From JABCPH02 sp963524305 (lineage in GTDB: Bacteria; Fusobacteriota; Fusobacteriia; Fusobacteriales; Leptotrichiaceae), in assembly GCA_963524305.1 (NCBI GenBank), contig CAURGH010000030.1, forward strand, positions 1 to 17,566: 17,566 nucleotides of DNA. Direction: 5' to 3'. The notes beneath the pieces are model-generated. The model was given only the letters and a program-made list of their open reading frames with translations, did not search any database and was not told where the DNA came from. This document shows positions 6,835 to 15,295 of this stretch, one piece after another (the stretch's first letter is position 1; each line of letters starts with the position of its first letter). Both the position numbers and the translations under genes were made by a program.

Positions 6835-7566
6835 TTAAATAATATCAAAATCAATCAAAATTGGCAAATGATCCGATAACATTGTTTTTATAACTTTCAC
6901 ATCATTTATTTTTATACTATCTGAATAAAGCACAAAATCCAATTCCTTTTTAGGCGACCAACTAGGAAAAGTCGGCTTTCCCTCTAAATTCGCATTTTTC
7001 AAATTTCCAGCTTTCATAAACAATTCTATCTCTTCAGTCCCCCACAAAGTATTAAAATCTCCAGCAACAATCATTGGCTTTTCACATTTTTCAATTAAAC
7101 TAAACAATTGCACAAACTGTTTCATTCGAGTTTTTCCACCTAATGCCAAGTGAACTAAAAAAATTACAACTCCATTAGTTTCAATTTCAATTATTAATTT
7201 TTTCATTCCATTATCTAAATAATGAAACTTATGATTTACTATTTCTTTATTTGATAATAATGCATTCCCTTGTTTTCGCACCATTGGAAATTTCATATAT
7301 TTTGAATTTTCCTCATATTTATACTGATAAATAAAATTTTTATCCGTCATTTCACTTAAAATCTCGACTTGATTTTTTGATTTCATACGAAATGACCCTA
7401 AATCGACTTCCACCAAACCAACTATATCTGGCTCTTGCCTTCTAATAAATTTTCCTATTCGATCTATTTGTTTTTCAGAATGACTCAAATAACCTCTAAT
7501 ATGCTTAAATCTCTTTATTAAATACTTCCCCGTACCATATCTTATATTATACAAAAGAAATTTCAT
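6835..7566 (-). CDS. endonuclease/exonuclease/phosphatase (EEP) family protein
   Basis: This 243-residue metal-dependent phosphodiesterase-fold protein has no signal peptide, so it is probably cytoplasmic. All EEP motifs are visible: LYNIRYG with N7, the metal ligand E53 in LVEVD, H139 in LVHLALG, the GDFN motif (D170, N172), D210 in ELDFVLYS, and the terminal SDH (D232, H233). The residues needed for catalysis are all present, so it should be active. The substrate (DNA, RNA, inositol phosphate or phospholipid) cannot be told from sequence. Its ATG is 5 bases after the O-methyltransferase stop, and its AGGAAG ribosome-binding site lies inside the end of that gene. The two are therefore probably translationally coupled. 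A hairpin terminator follows. Confidence 0.9.
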   Translation of the reverse strand: MKFLLYNIRYGTGKYLIKRFKHIRGYLSHSEKQIDRIGKFIRRQEPDIVGLVEVDLGSFRMKSKNQVEILSEMTDKNFIYQYKYEENSKYMKFPMVRKQGNALLSNKEIVNHKFHYLDNGMKKLIIEIETNGVVIFLVHLALGGKTRMKQFVQLFSLIEKCEKPMIVAGDFNTLWGTEEIELFMKAGNLKNANLEGKPTFPSWSPKKELDFVLYSDSIKINDVKVIKTMLSDHLPILIDFDII

Positions 7567-7571
7567 TTTAA

Positions 7572-8216
7572 CTACTTCCTAACTAATCCTACTCCATCTC
7601 CAAATGGCAATAAGATAAAATTATATTCTTTATTCAATTTTTGAATAAATTCTCTCAATCTTCTAACAATCGTCCTAAATCTCTTCGGAACATTTTCATC
7701 ACTTTCAGCAACTAATCCTCTAAACATCAAATTATCTATAAAAATTATTCCATTTTCATTCAATAACCCATAACTCATTTCAAAAAATTTTAAATATTGA
7801 CCTTTTGAAGCATCGATAAAAATAAAATCATATTTTTTAGACTGATCTAATTTAAGAATTTCTTCCAACGCATCACCTAAAATCATCTCATTTTTATCTA
7901 ACAATCCCAACTTCTCAAAATTCTCTTTCGCTATCTCATATCTCTTTTCATCTATCTCAATAGTCGTTAATTCTCCACCATTTTTATTCGCAATTCTAGC
8001 CAAAAATAATCCCGAATAACCAGTTGCAGTTCCTATTTCCAAAATATTTTTTGCATTAATATTATTCGCATTATAAATCATAAAATTTAAGACTTCTCTT
8101 GTTATAATCGGAACTTTATCGTCCAAGCTCTCACGCTCTATCTTTTCAACAATCTCATCATCAATCTCAAATAATTCCTGTGCATATTTCGATGATTCTA
8201 AAAAATTTTCTATCAT
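7572..8216 (-). CDS. trmR: O-methyltransferase, TrmR/YrrM-like
   Basis: This 214-residue class I SAM-dependent methyltransferase belongs to the PF01596 family. SAM motif I is ILEIGTATGYSG (58-69), the acidic ribose-binding residue is in TTIEIDE (E87), and FIFIDASKGQYLKFF (131-145) and IIFIDNLMFRGLV (157-169) hold the metal-binding Asp/Asn positions. Length and the DASKGQY/DN.LFRG pattern resemble Bacillus YrrM (TrmR), which methylates 5-hydroxyuridine at the tRNA wobble position. That function is by analogy, and a small-molecule catechol-type methyltransferase is the alternative. The ribosome-binding site is weak (GAGAG). It lies 71 bases downstream of gspF on the same strand with no visible terminator, and it is coupled to the EEP gene. 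Confidence 0.85.
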   Translation of the reverse strand: MIENFLESSKYAQELFEIDDEIVEKIERESLDDKVPIITREVLNFMIYNANNINAKNILEIGTATGYSGLFLARIANKNGGELTTIEIDEKRYEIAKENFEKLGLLDKNEMILGDALEEILKLDQSKKYDFIFIDASKGQYLKFFEMSYGLLNENGIIFIDNLMFRGLVAESDENVPKRFRTIVRRLREFIQKLNKEYNFILLPFGDGVGLVRK

Positions 8217-8287
8217 TTTTCTCTCTTTTCTATTTTTTCTACCATTTTTTTACAAAATCTCTAATTTTTATTTTCAATTACAATTAT

Positions 8288-9325
8288 TTAGATCATTTCT
8301 CCCATTTTAAACATCGGAAGCATAACCGCAAAAATCACAAAACCTATTATCAATCCAATAACTATTATCGACAATGGCTCAAATAATTTTAAAAATAATT
8401 TCACTTTTTCAGTTACTTTCTCATAATAAATCGTATTCAAATTTGAAAAAGCAGTTTCCACATTTCCAGTTTTTTCACCAATACTCAAAAAATTAACATA
8501 TTCTCTATCAAAAAAATAAAGATTTCTAAAAGCCTGTTGAATCGAAATCCCTTTTTCCACCTTTTTTATTATTTTTTTTATCTCTGCATTCAACATCAAA
8601 CTTTTTGAATTTGAAGTCAATTTTAAAGATTGTAACAAAGGAACATTAGCGCTACTCAACATATACATATTTCTTGTAAAATTTAAAATACAAATATCTC
8701 TATACAATTTATCCACAATTTTAATCTTCACTAACACTTTTTCAATATTATAGTTATTTCTTTTATAAATAAAATTTGCCCCAAAAATAACCATTCCCCC
8801 TACAATTAATAAAAGTAGCCCATGTTTATTTATAATTTCACTCAGATTTACAACTAACTGTGTTAATCCAGGCAACTGCTGCCCAATATCCGAATAAATC
8901 AAAACAAATTTTGGAACTACTAATTTTAATAAAATTATTACAATAACAAAAGCTGTCCCCATCACTGCCAACGGATACACGCTCAAATTTCTTATTTCTT
9001 TTTTTATTTTTTGATTAAATTCATATTTTTCAGATAAATTTTTGAATATTATTTCCAAATTCCCTGTTTCTTCTCCAATTTTAATCATCTCTAAAAATTC
9101 TCTATTATCAGTAATTTTCTTAAACGCTACTTGTAAAGAAACTCCTTTTTCAATTTGAAATTTCGTTTTCAAAATCCTATTTTTAAAATTATCTTTATAA
9201 TTTCCTGAAATTATTTCCAATGCATTAACCAAACTTATTTTACCTTTTAAAAGATAATACATCCCCTTTGTAAAAGAAAAATAATCTTTTTCTTTTATTT
9301 TTTCCTCATTTTTAAAAACTCTCAT
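8288..9325 (-). CDS. gspF: type II secretion/type IV pilus platform protein GspF
   Basis: The inner-membrane platform protein couples an assembly ATPase to pseudopilin polymerisation. The 345 residues hold two T2SSF repeats. Their matching signatures are GEETGNLE (84-91) and GEKTGNVE (283-290). Membrane segments lie at about 117-137, 168-187 and 317-337, and the C-terminus MLPMFKMGEMI is typical of the family. It is shorter than most GspF/PilC proteins (about 400) because the N-terminal extension before the first repeat is only about 15 residues. The ATG is preceded by a G-rich site. It starts 32 bases after the fructokinase gene and is separated by two sugar-kinase genes from the other secretion genes. 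The normal partner gene gspE is not next to it. Confidence 0.93.
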   Translation of the reverse strand: MRVFKNEEKIKEKDYFSFTKGMYYLLKGKISLVNALEIISGNYKDNFKNRILKTKFQIEKGVSLQVAFKKITDNREFLEMIKIGEETGNLEIIFKNLSEKYEFNQKIKKEIRNLSVYPLAVMGTAFVIVIILLKLVVPKFVLIYSDIGQQLPGLTQLVVNLSEIINKHGLLLLIVGGMVIFGANFIYKRNNYNIEKVLVKIKIVDKLYRDICILNFTRNMYMLSSANVPLLQSLKLTSNSKSLMLNAEIKKIIKKVEKGISIQQAFRNLYFFDREYVNFLSIGEKTGNVETAFSNLNTIYYEKVTEKVKLFLKLFEPLSIIVIGLIIGFVIFAVMLPMFKMGEMI

Positions 9326-9357
9326 AATCCCCCCAGATATAATTGTTTTATTTTTTA

Positions 9358-10239
9358 TTATTTTTGTACCAACGCTATTTTTCCTAAAGCAATAGATCCA
9401 ACAAATCCTGCTTCATCTCCAAGTCCAGGATAAACAATATAATTATCAATATCTTTTAATATCGCATCTTTTTGAACATAACCATTTAAAAATTCTTGAA
9501 CATATTTTCTTATAAATGGGAACATTTGTTTTTGTTTCATTACTCCACCACCCATAATTATTTTTTGTGGCGATAAAATCAAAATATAGTTAACTAATGC
9601 TTGAGCCAAATAATATGCTTCCATTCCCCAAACTTCTGTTCTATCTGCTAATTCAATTCCTTTTTTATTCCATCTAGCTTCAATTGCCGGTCCAGCTGCC
9701 ATTCCTTCTAAACAGTCTTTATGAAACGGACATCTTCCTTCAAATTTATCATCTTTATGTCTTTTAATAAAAATATGTCCCATCTCAGGATGAGTCAATC
9801 CTTGAACCATTCTTCCATTTACTACTGCTCCAGCACCAATTCCAGTTCCAACTGTAATATACATTACATTCTTTAAACCTTCTCCAGCTCCCCACCAAGA
9901 TTCTGCCAACGCTGCACCATTTACATCTGTATCAAATTCCATAGGCACATCAAAATGTTTTTTCAATTCGCCTATCATATTGAAATCACTCCAATAAGGT
10001 TTTGGTGTTTTTGTAATATAACCATAAGTTTCTGAACCTTTTACTGGATCAATTGGTCCAAAACTTCCAACACCCATTACGTCAAATTCTTTATCACTAA
10101 AATATTCAATAACCTTTCTCATTGTTTCATCTGGAGTTGTTGTCGGAATACTTATTCTTTCGATAACTTCTCCATTTTCTTTTCCTAATCCACAAATAAA
10201 TTTAGTTCCTCCAGCTTCAATTGCCGCGATTACTGCCAT
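9358..10239 (-). CDS. scrK: ROK-family fructokinase
   Basis: The enzyme phosphorylates a hexose, most likely fructose to fructose-6-phosphate, with ATP in the cytoplasm. The 293-residue product has the ROK fructokinase pattern: AIEAGGTKF near the N-terminus (about 6-14, phosphate loop), the catalytic Asp in DTDVN (D105), VGTGIGAG, and the zinc site with H155 (HPEMGH), C170, H173 and C176. The EAGGTKF start and HPEMGH are characteristic of ROK fructokinases such as B. subtilis GmuE and ScrK-type enzymes. I chose ATG 10239, with AAGGAA 9 bases upstream; an in-frame GTG at 10248 would overlap that site. It lies about 70 bases after rfaE1 and 32 bases before gspF, inside the secretion cluster. 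No sugar transporter is nearby, so the in vivo sugar is inferred. Confidence 0.9.
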   Translation of the reverse strand: MAVIAAIEAGGTKFICGLGKENGEVIERISIPTTTPDETMRKVIEYFSDKEFDVMGVGSFGPIDPVKGSETYGYITKTPKPYWSDFNMIGELKKHFDVPMEFDTDVNGAALAESWWGAGEGLKNVMYITVGTGIGAGAVVNGRMVQGLTHPEMGHIFIKRHKDDKFEGRCPFHKDCLEGMAAGPAIEARWNKKGIELADRTEVWGMEAYYLAQALVNYILILSPQKIIMGGGVMKQKQMFPFIRKYVQEFLNGYVQKDAILKDIDNYIVYPGLGDEAGFVGSIALGKIALVQK

Positions 10240-10311
10240 AAATTTCACTTCCTTTTTTATATTTTAATTCCTCAATCCCCCTTAATTGTTGAACTTAAAA
10301 ATATTTATAAT

Positions 10312-11298
10312 TTATTTTAATTCATTATGGTAAAATTCCAAAATTTCCTCTTTGGTTGCTGTTGCTGTACCAATCTTAGCTACAACTATTCCTGATGCCA
10401 TATTTGCAATTACTCCAGCTTCATATAAAGTCGCACCTGCTGAAAGCGAAAGCAACAACGTCGATATAAATGTATCTCCAGCCCCTGTCACATCAAAAAC
10501 TTCCCTTGCAACAGTAGGAACTCTTTCATAATTCCCATCATACAACGAAAATCCTTCCTCACTTCTTGTTAAAACCACACAATCCAATTGCAAATCTTTT
10601 TTTAACTGTTTCATTGCATTAGCAACTTCTTCTTCATTATTAAACTTACTTAATCCAAAATAGTCCAATATTTCCTTTCTATTAGGCGTCATTGTCGTAA
10701 CTCCAACATAATTTTTAAAATTATGTGGCTTAGGATCTACAACTATTTTTTTATTATGTTCTTTAGCTATTTTTATTATACTTTCAGAAACATATTTTGT
10801 CAGAACCCCTTTATTGTAATCTGACAATAAAATTGCATCAATTTCATCAATATCTCTTTCAACTTTTTTTATCAATTTTTCTTGAATTTCTTTAGAAATA
10901 TTTGTATCTTTTTCCCAATCCAATCTTAATAATTGTTGTCCTTGAGATAAAACACGACTTTTTATAATTGTTGGTCTAGAATCATCCACAACAATTCCAT
11001 CTGATTCTATTCCTTTCGCCTCTAATTCACTAGTAAACTTCTTTCCGTTCTCATCTTCGCCTATAACACCATAAACTCGCACTTGTCCTTCCAAGCTCTT
11101 TAAGTTATTAGCAACATTCGAAGCTCCCCCTAATACAAATCTCTCTTCCTCAATATTTACAACTGGTACTGGAGCTTCTGGCGATATTCGATTCACTTTT
11201 CCAATCAAATATTCATCTAGCATCATATCTCCAATAACTGCTATTTTAATTTTATTAAACTTTTTTAGTATTTCTTCAAGTCTTTGAACTAATATCAT
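10312..11298 (-). CDS. rfaE1: D-glycero-beta-D-manno-heptose-7-phosphate kinase
   Basis: The enzyme makes heptose 1,7-bisphosphate on the way to ADP-heptose for the lipopolysaccharide core. The 328-residue product is a PfkB-family kinase with the HldE domain-I pattern: IAVIGDMMLDEYLIGKVNRI (19-38) followed by SPEAPVPVV, GGASNVANNL (57-66), the TPNRKE segment, and the catalytic motif DVTGAGDTF (269-277). It contains only the kinase. The nucleotidyltransferase domain of bifunctional HldE is absent and must be encoded elsewhere. The ATG has a GAGGG-type site upstream. The gene sits after the secretin gene, with a 133-base gap holding a possible promoter, and before the fructokinase gene. Its presence supports a Gram-negative envelope with heptose-containing LPS. 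Confidence 0.92.
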   Translation of the reverse strand: MILVQRLEEILKKFNKIKIAVIGDMMLDEYLIGKVNRISPEAPVPVVNIEEERFVLGGASNVANNLKSLEGQVRVYGVIGEDENGKKFTSELEAKGIESDGIVVDDSRPTIIKSRVLSQGQQLLRLDWEKDTNISKEIQEKLIKKVERDIDEIDAILLSDYNKGVLTKYVSESIIKIAKEHNKKIVVDPKPHNFKNYVGVTTMTPNRKEILDYFGLSKFNNEEEVANAMKQLKKDLQLDCVVLTRSEEGFSLYDGNYERVPTVAREVFDVTGAGDTFISTLLLSLSAGATLYEAGVIANMASGIVVAKIGTATATKEEILEFYHNELK

Positions 11299-11331
11299 AC
11301 TTTCCCTCTCTCAAAATCATTTTTCTTTATT

Positions 11332-11360
11332 ATTATACTATACAATTTCAATTATTTCAT
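11332..11360 (-). promoter_or_regulatory. possible internal promoter before rfaE1
   Basis: On the minus strand a perfect TATAAT (11332-11337) is preceded, after 17 bases, by ATGAAA (11355-11360). It lies about 35 bases before the rfaE1 start, in the largest gap inside the cluster. It would let the two kinases and gspF be expressed apart from the upstream secretion genes. Confidence 0.5.
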
Positions 11361-11431
11361 TAATTTTTTTATTTTCTTTACTAAAATTTTAAAGTAAAAA
11401 ATATAGTCTAAAAATGGCACCTTATTTATCA

Positions 11432-12661
11432 TCATTTTATTTCTTGAATAATCGCTTCTATTTCAATATAAATATCTCTCATCTCCTTATTTTTTCTTTG
11501 ATATTTAAATAATGGACCGATTATTGGAATACTCGATAATATTGGTATTTTTCTAACAGTTTCTTTCCCTACATTTTGTTTCAATCCTCCAATAAATGTA
11601 GATCCCCCATTATTTAAAGTAATAGTCGTCCGAGTTTGATTTTTCTGTTTTGCTCCCGAAGATTCATTATAACTTGAAGTTAATTTAAAATTACTAATTT
11701 CTGTATCCATTTTCAAAATAATTTTCTTTTCCCCATTCACATTTTTTATCTCAGGCAAAATTTTAAAAACTATTCCTGCTTCAGAAAATATCGGCTCAAT
11801 ATAATCTTCATTATTTTTAGTAACTTTTTTTTCACCAATAATTACTTCCTCAGTTACCCGTAATTCGCCTTCTTCCTTCTCCATTATCATCAACGTCGGC
11901 ATCGCCTCAATTTTTATATCTCCATTCTCTTTCAACAAATTAAAATCAATCCCTAAAAAATTTCCTCCCATAGAAAAAATCGAACTAATTGATACCTCTC
12001 CATTTAAAAATTTCCCAATCAAATTTTTTCTATTTGGATTAGCATTTTCAGGATTTATCGACCAGTCAATTCCAAGTCTCTCAAATAAATTAGAGCTTGT
12101 ATCAATTATCGTTCCTTTAATAATAACCTGTTCTTTTGCCCTATCCAAAGACTTAATAATCCTTTCCAGTTCCAAAAATTTCTTCTCATCCCCATTCAAA
12201 ATAATTTTATTATCAATCCCAATCATTTTAAAATCTTCAAACCCATCCAAAGCTTCTGAAATTTCTTTCGCATCTCCATAATCCAAATAAATTTCCTTTA
12301 TTTTTTTTGTTACTACAGGTGTTACCACCTTTTCAATAACAGTTTTTTGCACAGAATTATTTTCAGCTTTTGATATTTCTCCATTTTTTTGATTTGTACT
12401 AGATGATTTCTTTTGATTTTTATTATTCTGATTACTTTGATTATTTTGAGTATTTTTATTCTCTTTATTTTTTAAATTTTGCAATTCTGTCTGCAATTTT
12501 TTTAACTTTTCCTTTTCGATGTCTTCTCGGTAGATAAAAATTTTTCCCATCCTATCTTTATCTTTTTTATCCACATAATTATTAACACTACTCGAAAAAC
12601 TAACATTACATACCAAAAAATACAAAATTATCAAAAAATTCTTATATCTTCTTTTACTCAT
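11432..12661 (-). CDS. gspD: short secretin, GspD/PilQ-like
   Basis: The secretin forms the outer-membrane gate of type II secretion and type IV pilus systems. The 409-residue product has a signal peptide (RRYK, hydrophobic core 9-19, end near SFSS). An Asn/Gln/Lys/Ser-rich low-complexity linker covers about 55-100. One short N1/NolW-like domain follows (about 125-170, IYLDYGDAKEISEAL to ERIIKSLDRAKEQVII), and then the secretin core to the C-terminus. The core ends in the hallmark RKIPILSSIPIIGPLFKYQ and MRDIYIEIEAIIQ. Secretins usually have 500-700 residues; here a full N0 and repeated N1-N3 domains are missing. No convincing lipobox (the Cys at 18 follows Val) or pilotin-binding S domain is seen. 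It lies 61 bases after the GspM-like gene. Confidence 0.9.
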   Translation of the reverse strand: MSKRRYKNFLIILYFLVCNVSFSSSVNNYVDKKDKDRMGKIFIYREDIEKEKLKKLQTELQNLKNKENKNTQNNQSNQNNKNQKKSSSTNQKNGEISKAENNSVQKTVIEKVVTPVVTKKIKEIYLDYGDAKEISEALDGFEDFKMIGIDNKIILNGDEKKFLELERIIKSLDRAKEQVIIKGTIIDTSSNLFERLGIDWSINPENANPNRKNLIGKFLNGEVSISSIFSMGGNFLGIDFNLLKENGDIKIEAMPTLMIMEKEEGELRVTEEVIIGEKKVTKNNEDYIEPIFSEAGIVFKILPEIKNVNGEKKIILKMDTEISNFKLTSSYNESSGAKQKNQTRTTITLNNGGSTFIGGLKQNVGKETVRKIPILSSIPIIGPLFKYQRKNKEMRDIYIEIEAIIQEIK

Positions 12662-12722
12662 TCCCCTCTCCCTTTTTTACTCCTCTCAACCAGTTTCTCT
12701 AAAATTTATATTTATCTACTCT

Positions 12723-13274
12723 CTATTTCGTCGTATTTTCAATATATCCCAACGAAATTTTATACGCCTCCTGTGTCAATTCAATATAACTCCGCGTCGT
12801 ATCAATATATTTTTTACTCTTATTCACAAGATACAAAAATTTTCCAAAATCATTCAAACTCCCATTTAATGTAAAATGAATATATTTTAGACTATATCCT
12901 TTCCTATCCCATAATTTCTCCGATTTTGAAATTTCTGTCAGTTTCAAACCACTTTCATTTGAAAAAATGTACACCATTTTTTTAAATTGCGATTCATTTT
13001 TTATTGAAAGAATCCCAAATCTATCTATCAACAATTTTATTTTCTCATAATCATTTTCCATTTTCTCTTTATTTCTCGTCTTTTCAACTAATATCTCGTC
13101 TATTTTATCCTCTAAATTTTTCTTATTTTCAACTATCAGTTTCCCATCTTTTAAAGTTTCCTTATATTTCGAATATTTATCATTTAACCCAAAAGCTCCT
13201 AATAAAATCAAAATTAAAAATACCAAATTTTTTAAATTCCCCATAATTTCTCTCAATTCCTCACTAAATTCCAC
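12723..13274 (-). CDS. GspM/PilO-like assembly protein
   Basis: This 183-residue inner-membrane protein has one N-terminal membrane helix (about 17-31). A coiled-coil region follows (about 35-80, rich in K and E), then a small C-terminal alpha/beta domain (about 95-180) with the pattern LKYIHFTLNGSLNDFGKFLY. That segment is typical of the ferredoxin-like fold of PilO/GspM proteins, which pair with GspL/PilN. The start is uncertain. A GTG at 13274 lies 5 bases after the GspL-like stop; the in-frame ATG at 13244 would give 173 residues and a cytoplasmic tail of only a few residues. Neither has a strong ribosome-binding site. The call rests on topology and on position between a GspL-like gene and the secretin, since sequence similarity in this family is low. 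Confidence 0.72.
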   Translation of the reverse strand: MEFSEELREIMGNLKNLVFLILILLGAFGLNDKYSKYKETLKDGKLIVENKKNLEDKIDEILVEKTRNKEKMENDYEKIKLLIDRFGILSIKNESQFKKMVYIFSNESGLKLTEISKSEKLWDRKGYSLKYIHFTLNGSLNDFGKFLYLVNKSKKYIDTTRSYIELTQEAYKISLGYIENTTK

Positions 13275-13279
13275 ATCTT

Positions 13280-14539
13280 CTAATTATCATTTTTCTTATC
13301 TATCATCGTATATTCAAACACAATTTCCTCATCATTATCCTTCAAATACCCCAATTCTGTATTCGAATATTTCCTCTCCAAATTATTCTCAAATTTCTCA
13401 AAATTTTCAAATTTATTAACCGTTCCCTGAATAATCCATTTGTTATCGCTATAATTAATTTTCGTATAATCCACGCCATTCCTACTATTTTCAATCAAAA
13501 ATTTTATAAAACTGTAATACTCTTTTCTTGTAATATTAGAATCTACCTCTTCCAATAGTGACAATTCTTTTGAATAATCAGGCAATTTCTCATTTCTCTT
13601 ACTCAAATATTCCTTCTCCAACTTTTTCGTCTCATTCTTCAATCGCTCATTCTTAGCTTTTTCTCTTTCAAGCGGTATCAAATTTTGTAAAAAAATATAC
13701 CCTGTTCCTATCAGTAAAATTACAACTATATCTTTAACTTCAAATTTCTTTAAATTTCTATCCTCAAAAAACTTCTCCTTTTTTAGAAAATTAGGCTCCT
13801 CATACAATTCTGTCCCTAAAAATATCTCTTTTAAATTATCCTCTGTCAAACCAATCGTTTTCATATCACTAAAATCATATTCTTCCAAGTTCTCTACATC
13901 ATCAATTTTTAAATCTATCTCTTCAAACTCACTAATTTTCGAGTCTTCAACTATAAATCTTAAACTTTTCCTCTCTCCTATCATTAAAATCTCAACATCT
14001 TCATTTTTATTATAATTATAAATCGAGGCCACATCCACCTTTATATCCAGTAATTTCTTTTTTTCCTGCTTAAATATATTTTTAAATTCTTCTATTTTCC
14101 TCTTTTCAATGCCAAAAGTTACATACTTGTCCTCAATGTGATTCAAAAAAAATTTCTTCTTCAAATATTTCATTTCTTTCATTTTCCAAAGAATTTTTTC
14201 TTTTAAAATTTCCCAACGAAAATTTTCCTTAAAATTAATTTTCCCCAATTTCCAAATTCCATTTTCTTCAATATTTCCTTCAACATTTTCTTCAATTTCA
14301 TCATCAAAATTTTCTATATTTTTAATCTTGTCATCTTTAGACTCTACTTCCATTCCTTCTATTTTAAAATACGAAAAATGCAAAATCAAAGAAATTTCCA
14401 CTTCTTCACTCAAACTATATTCATCCAAACTCTCCAAAACCGAATTCAAATCTTGATTTTCATAAAAATAAATTTTCTCCTCTATAAATAAATATATCTT
14501 TCCCTCACTTCTAATATATATCTTAATTTGTTCCCTCAC
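13280..14539 (-). CDS. GspL-like (PilM+PilN-like) assembly protein
   Basis: The 419 residues have the GspL layout. A cytoplasmic actin-like (PilM-type) region covers about 1-250, a single membrane helix 270-287, a coiled coil about 288-320, and a periplasmic PilN-like domain the rest (KEYYSFIKFLIENSRNGVDY, then WIIQGTVNKFENFEKF). GspL normally recruits the ATPase GspE to the inner membrane. The cytoplasmic part has no recognisable ATP-binding motifs and carries an acidic insert (about 64-95, many D, E and N), so it looks degenerate. Translation probably starts at GTG 14539, with a GGGGAGAG site 3 to 5 bases upstream. The assignment rests on domain order and neighbours, as the primary sequence is weakly conserved. 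Confidence 0.75.
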   Translation of the reverse strand: MREQIKIYIRSEGKIYLFIEEKIYFYENQDLNSVLESLDEYSLSEEVEISLILHFSYFKIEGMEVESKDDKIKNIENFDDEIEENVEGNIEENGIWKLGKINFKENFRWEILKEKILWKMKEMKYLKKKFFLNHIEDKYVTFGIEKRKIEEFKNIFKQEKKKLLDIKVDVASIYNYNKNEDVEILMIGERKSLRFIVEDSKISEFEEIDLKIDDVENLEEYDFSDMKTIGLTEDNLKEIFLGTELYEEPNFLKKEKFFEDRNLKKFEVKDIVVILLIGTGYIFLQNLIPLEREKAKNERLKNETKKLEKEYLSKRNEKLPDYSKELSLLEEVDSNITRKEYYSFIKFLIENSRNGVDYTKINYSDNKWIIQGTVNKFENFEKFENNLERKYSNTELGYLKDNDEEIVFEYTMIDKKNDN

Positions 14540-14640
14540 ATTCTCTCCCCATTTATAACTTTTACCTCAAAACTATTAAAAAAAAACTCCAAAACCTAAC
14601 TATTTTCACTCAACTAATTTCTAAAAAAATAAAATGTTTT

Positions 14641-15186
14641 CTATAAAAATTTATTCTCTATTATTGTTATCTCAACCTCTTTCAAACTCTTTCGCCTAAA
14701 AGAAATTTTCTCCTCATACTCAATTTCCTCTCCCAAAACTTTTCTTGAATAAATAATTTTTAAATTTCTATAAACCTCGTTTTCCCTCAATGGAATCCCA
14801 TATTTATTCTCATCTTCATCCATGACTTCTTTGATCCTATACCCTCCAACACTTTCAAAACTAGAACTCAAATAAATCAACTTCTTTATCTCTATTTTAC
14901 CTAAATTATCAATTCTTATATTTGAATCAAAATACTTTTCTCTAGTTTCCAAACTTACATTTTCATTATTAAAATAAATTCCTTTTTTCATAATTCTCTC
15001 TAAATTTTCCTCTTCCTTTTGAATCAGAAAACTTTTAGAAACTTTTCTCTCACCCTTTACCAACGAATTTATCTTAACCTTTTCCCTCACAAAGTACATA
15101 AAATTAAAAGAAAATAACGTTATTATTGACAGCACAATCAACACATAAATTAAACTTACTCCCCTATTTTTCTCAGACCCTTTCAT
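14641..15186 (-). CDS. GspK/PilX-like minor pseudopilin
   Basis: The 181-residue product starts with a short basic leader, MKGSEKNRG, followed directly by a long hydrophobic helix (VSLIYVLIVLSIITLFSF). This is the arrangement of prepilins cleaved after Gly9. Position 5 of the mature form is Tyr rather than the usual Glu. Absence of Glu5 is typical of GspK and PilX-like tip pseudopilins. The rest has the charged alpha/beta make-up of a periplasmic pseudopilin head but lacks the large extra domain of classical GspK (usually about 300 residues). An AGGTAGG-type site precedes the ATG. It is third in the run of minor pseudopilins, which supports the call; the exact subtype is uncertain. Confidence 0.75.
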   Translation of the reverse strand: MKGSEKNRGVSLIYVLIVLSIITLFSFNFMYFVREKVKINSLVKGERKVSKSFLIQKEEENLERIMKKGIYFNNENVSLETREKYFDSNIRIDNLGKIEIKKLIYLSSSFESVGGYRIKEVMDEDENKYGIPLRENEVYRNLKIIYSRKVLGEEIEYEEKISFRRKSLKEVEITIIENKFL

Positions 15187-15295
15187 TTTCCTACCTTCTC
15201 AAACAACTATAATTTTCTATCAAAATCAAAATCTCAAAATTCTCTAAATATCAAAATTTCTATTCTATAAACTTTCAATAAAATATTCAAAAAAA

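Noticed and set aside
11377..11398. Near-palindrome TTTACT...AGTAAA before rfaE1 as a terminator or operator
   Set aside because: It is AT-only with bulges and has no T run in the proper place on the minus strand. Such near-palindromes are expected by chance in this composition.
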